NCBI GenBank assembly: GCA_964489695.1
Contig: CAZAZP010000015.1
Coordinates: forward strand, 1 to 23,847
Direction of reading: 5' to 3'
Source: CAYUXU01 sp964489695
GTDB lineage: Bacteria > Bacillota_I > Bacilli_A > Erysipelotrichales > Erysipelotrichaceae
Length of the DNA stretch: 23,847 nt
Shown here: positions 23,801 through 23,847 of the stretch, piece by piece
Layout: the number at the start of each line of letters is the position of its first letter
Numbering within the stretch: position 1 is the stretch's first letter
The notes under the pieces: generated by a model
What the model was told of the DNA's origin: nothing
The model's input: the letters and a program-made list of their open reading frames with translations, nothing else
Databases searched by the model: none
Translations under genes and position numbers: made by a program

Positions 23801-23847
23801 TGGAAAAAAAGTTCAAAAAATACAAGTAGTTTGATACCTTAACTTGC

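Noticed and set aside
1..23847. CRISPR arrays, insertion sequences, prophage or tRNA genes
   Set aside because: No regularly spaced repeats, transposase or integrase motifs, or tRNA cloverleaf were seen on reading both strands; a tRNAscan or IS search was not possible here.

Overview
The window is a compact, AT-rich chromosomal segment of a low-GC Bacillota (Firmicutes) bacterium. This rests on a DarA-type c-di-AMP receptor, a YyzM/DUF951 protein next to YchF, a serine T-box in front of serS, a short SRP RNA without an Alu domain in the tadA-ffs-dnaX-recR block, and strong AGGAGG-type ribosome binding sites. TGA is used as a stop (for example in recR) and TGG encodes Trp, so the standard bacterial code applies and this is not a Mycoplasma-type genome. 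The short SRP RNA fits Lactobacillales, Erysipelotrichia or relatives; I cannot place it more finely. No tRNA, rRNA, CRISPR array or insertion sequence was seen.

Layout. (1) 64-2604, minus: folD-yyzM-ychF-darA, a one-carbon enzyme followed by conserved translation and signalling genes. (2) 2705-3961, plus: rarA/mgsA, overlapping convergently with (3) 3938-6036, minus: a two-gene NatAB/YhaQP-like ABC exporter whose ATPase gene starts with TTG just behind a terminator hairpin. (4) 6069-7556, minus: a PTS IIBC-like membrane protein that has lost the phosphorylatable cysteine and other EII signature residues. (5) 7621-9206, plus: a GNAT acetyltransferase and a SEDS (RodA/FtsW) glycosyltransferase. 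(6) 9203-14569, minus: SRP RNA, tadA, dnaX, recR, fhs and nadK, closely spaced; ebfC, usually between dnaX and recR, is missing. (7) 14608-16145, minus: serS with its own promoter and T-box.

(8) 16157-23800, plus: the accessory part, a seven-gene cluster homologous to the uncharacterised yhf cluster of E. coli, here ordered yhfU, yhfT, php, yhfS, yhfX, yhfW, yhfZ. A sigma-A promoter with two inverted repeats precedes yhfU. yhfT, the membrane component, carries a one-base frameshift. A terminator and a 31-nt near-perfect palindrome separate yhfUT from the translationally coupled php-yhfS-yhfX-yhfW-yhfZ unit. The php product has an extra N-terminal domain of about 115 residues that looks like a PTS regulation domain (PRD), i.e. 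the stand-alone YhfY of E. coli fused to the amidohydrolase-type enzyme. Two PLP enzymes of different folds, a phosphopentomutase-like metalloenzyme, a metal-dependent hydrolase, a membrane protein with a small partner, and a terminal DNA-binding regulator together suggest uptake and breakdown of an unknown, probably amino-containing and phosphorylated compound. That substrate class is inference. This cluster is the best candidate for an undescribed system in the window.
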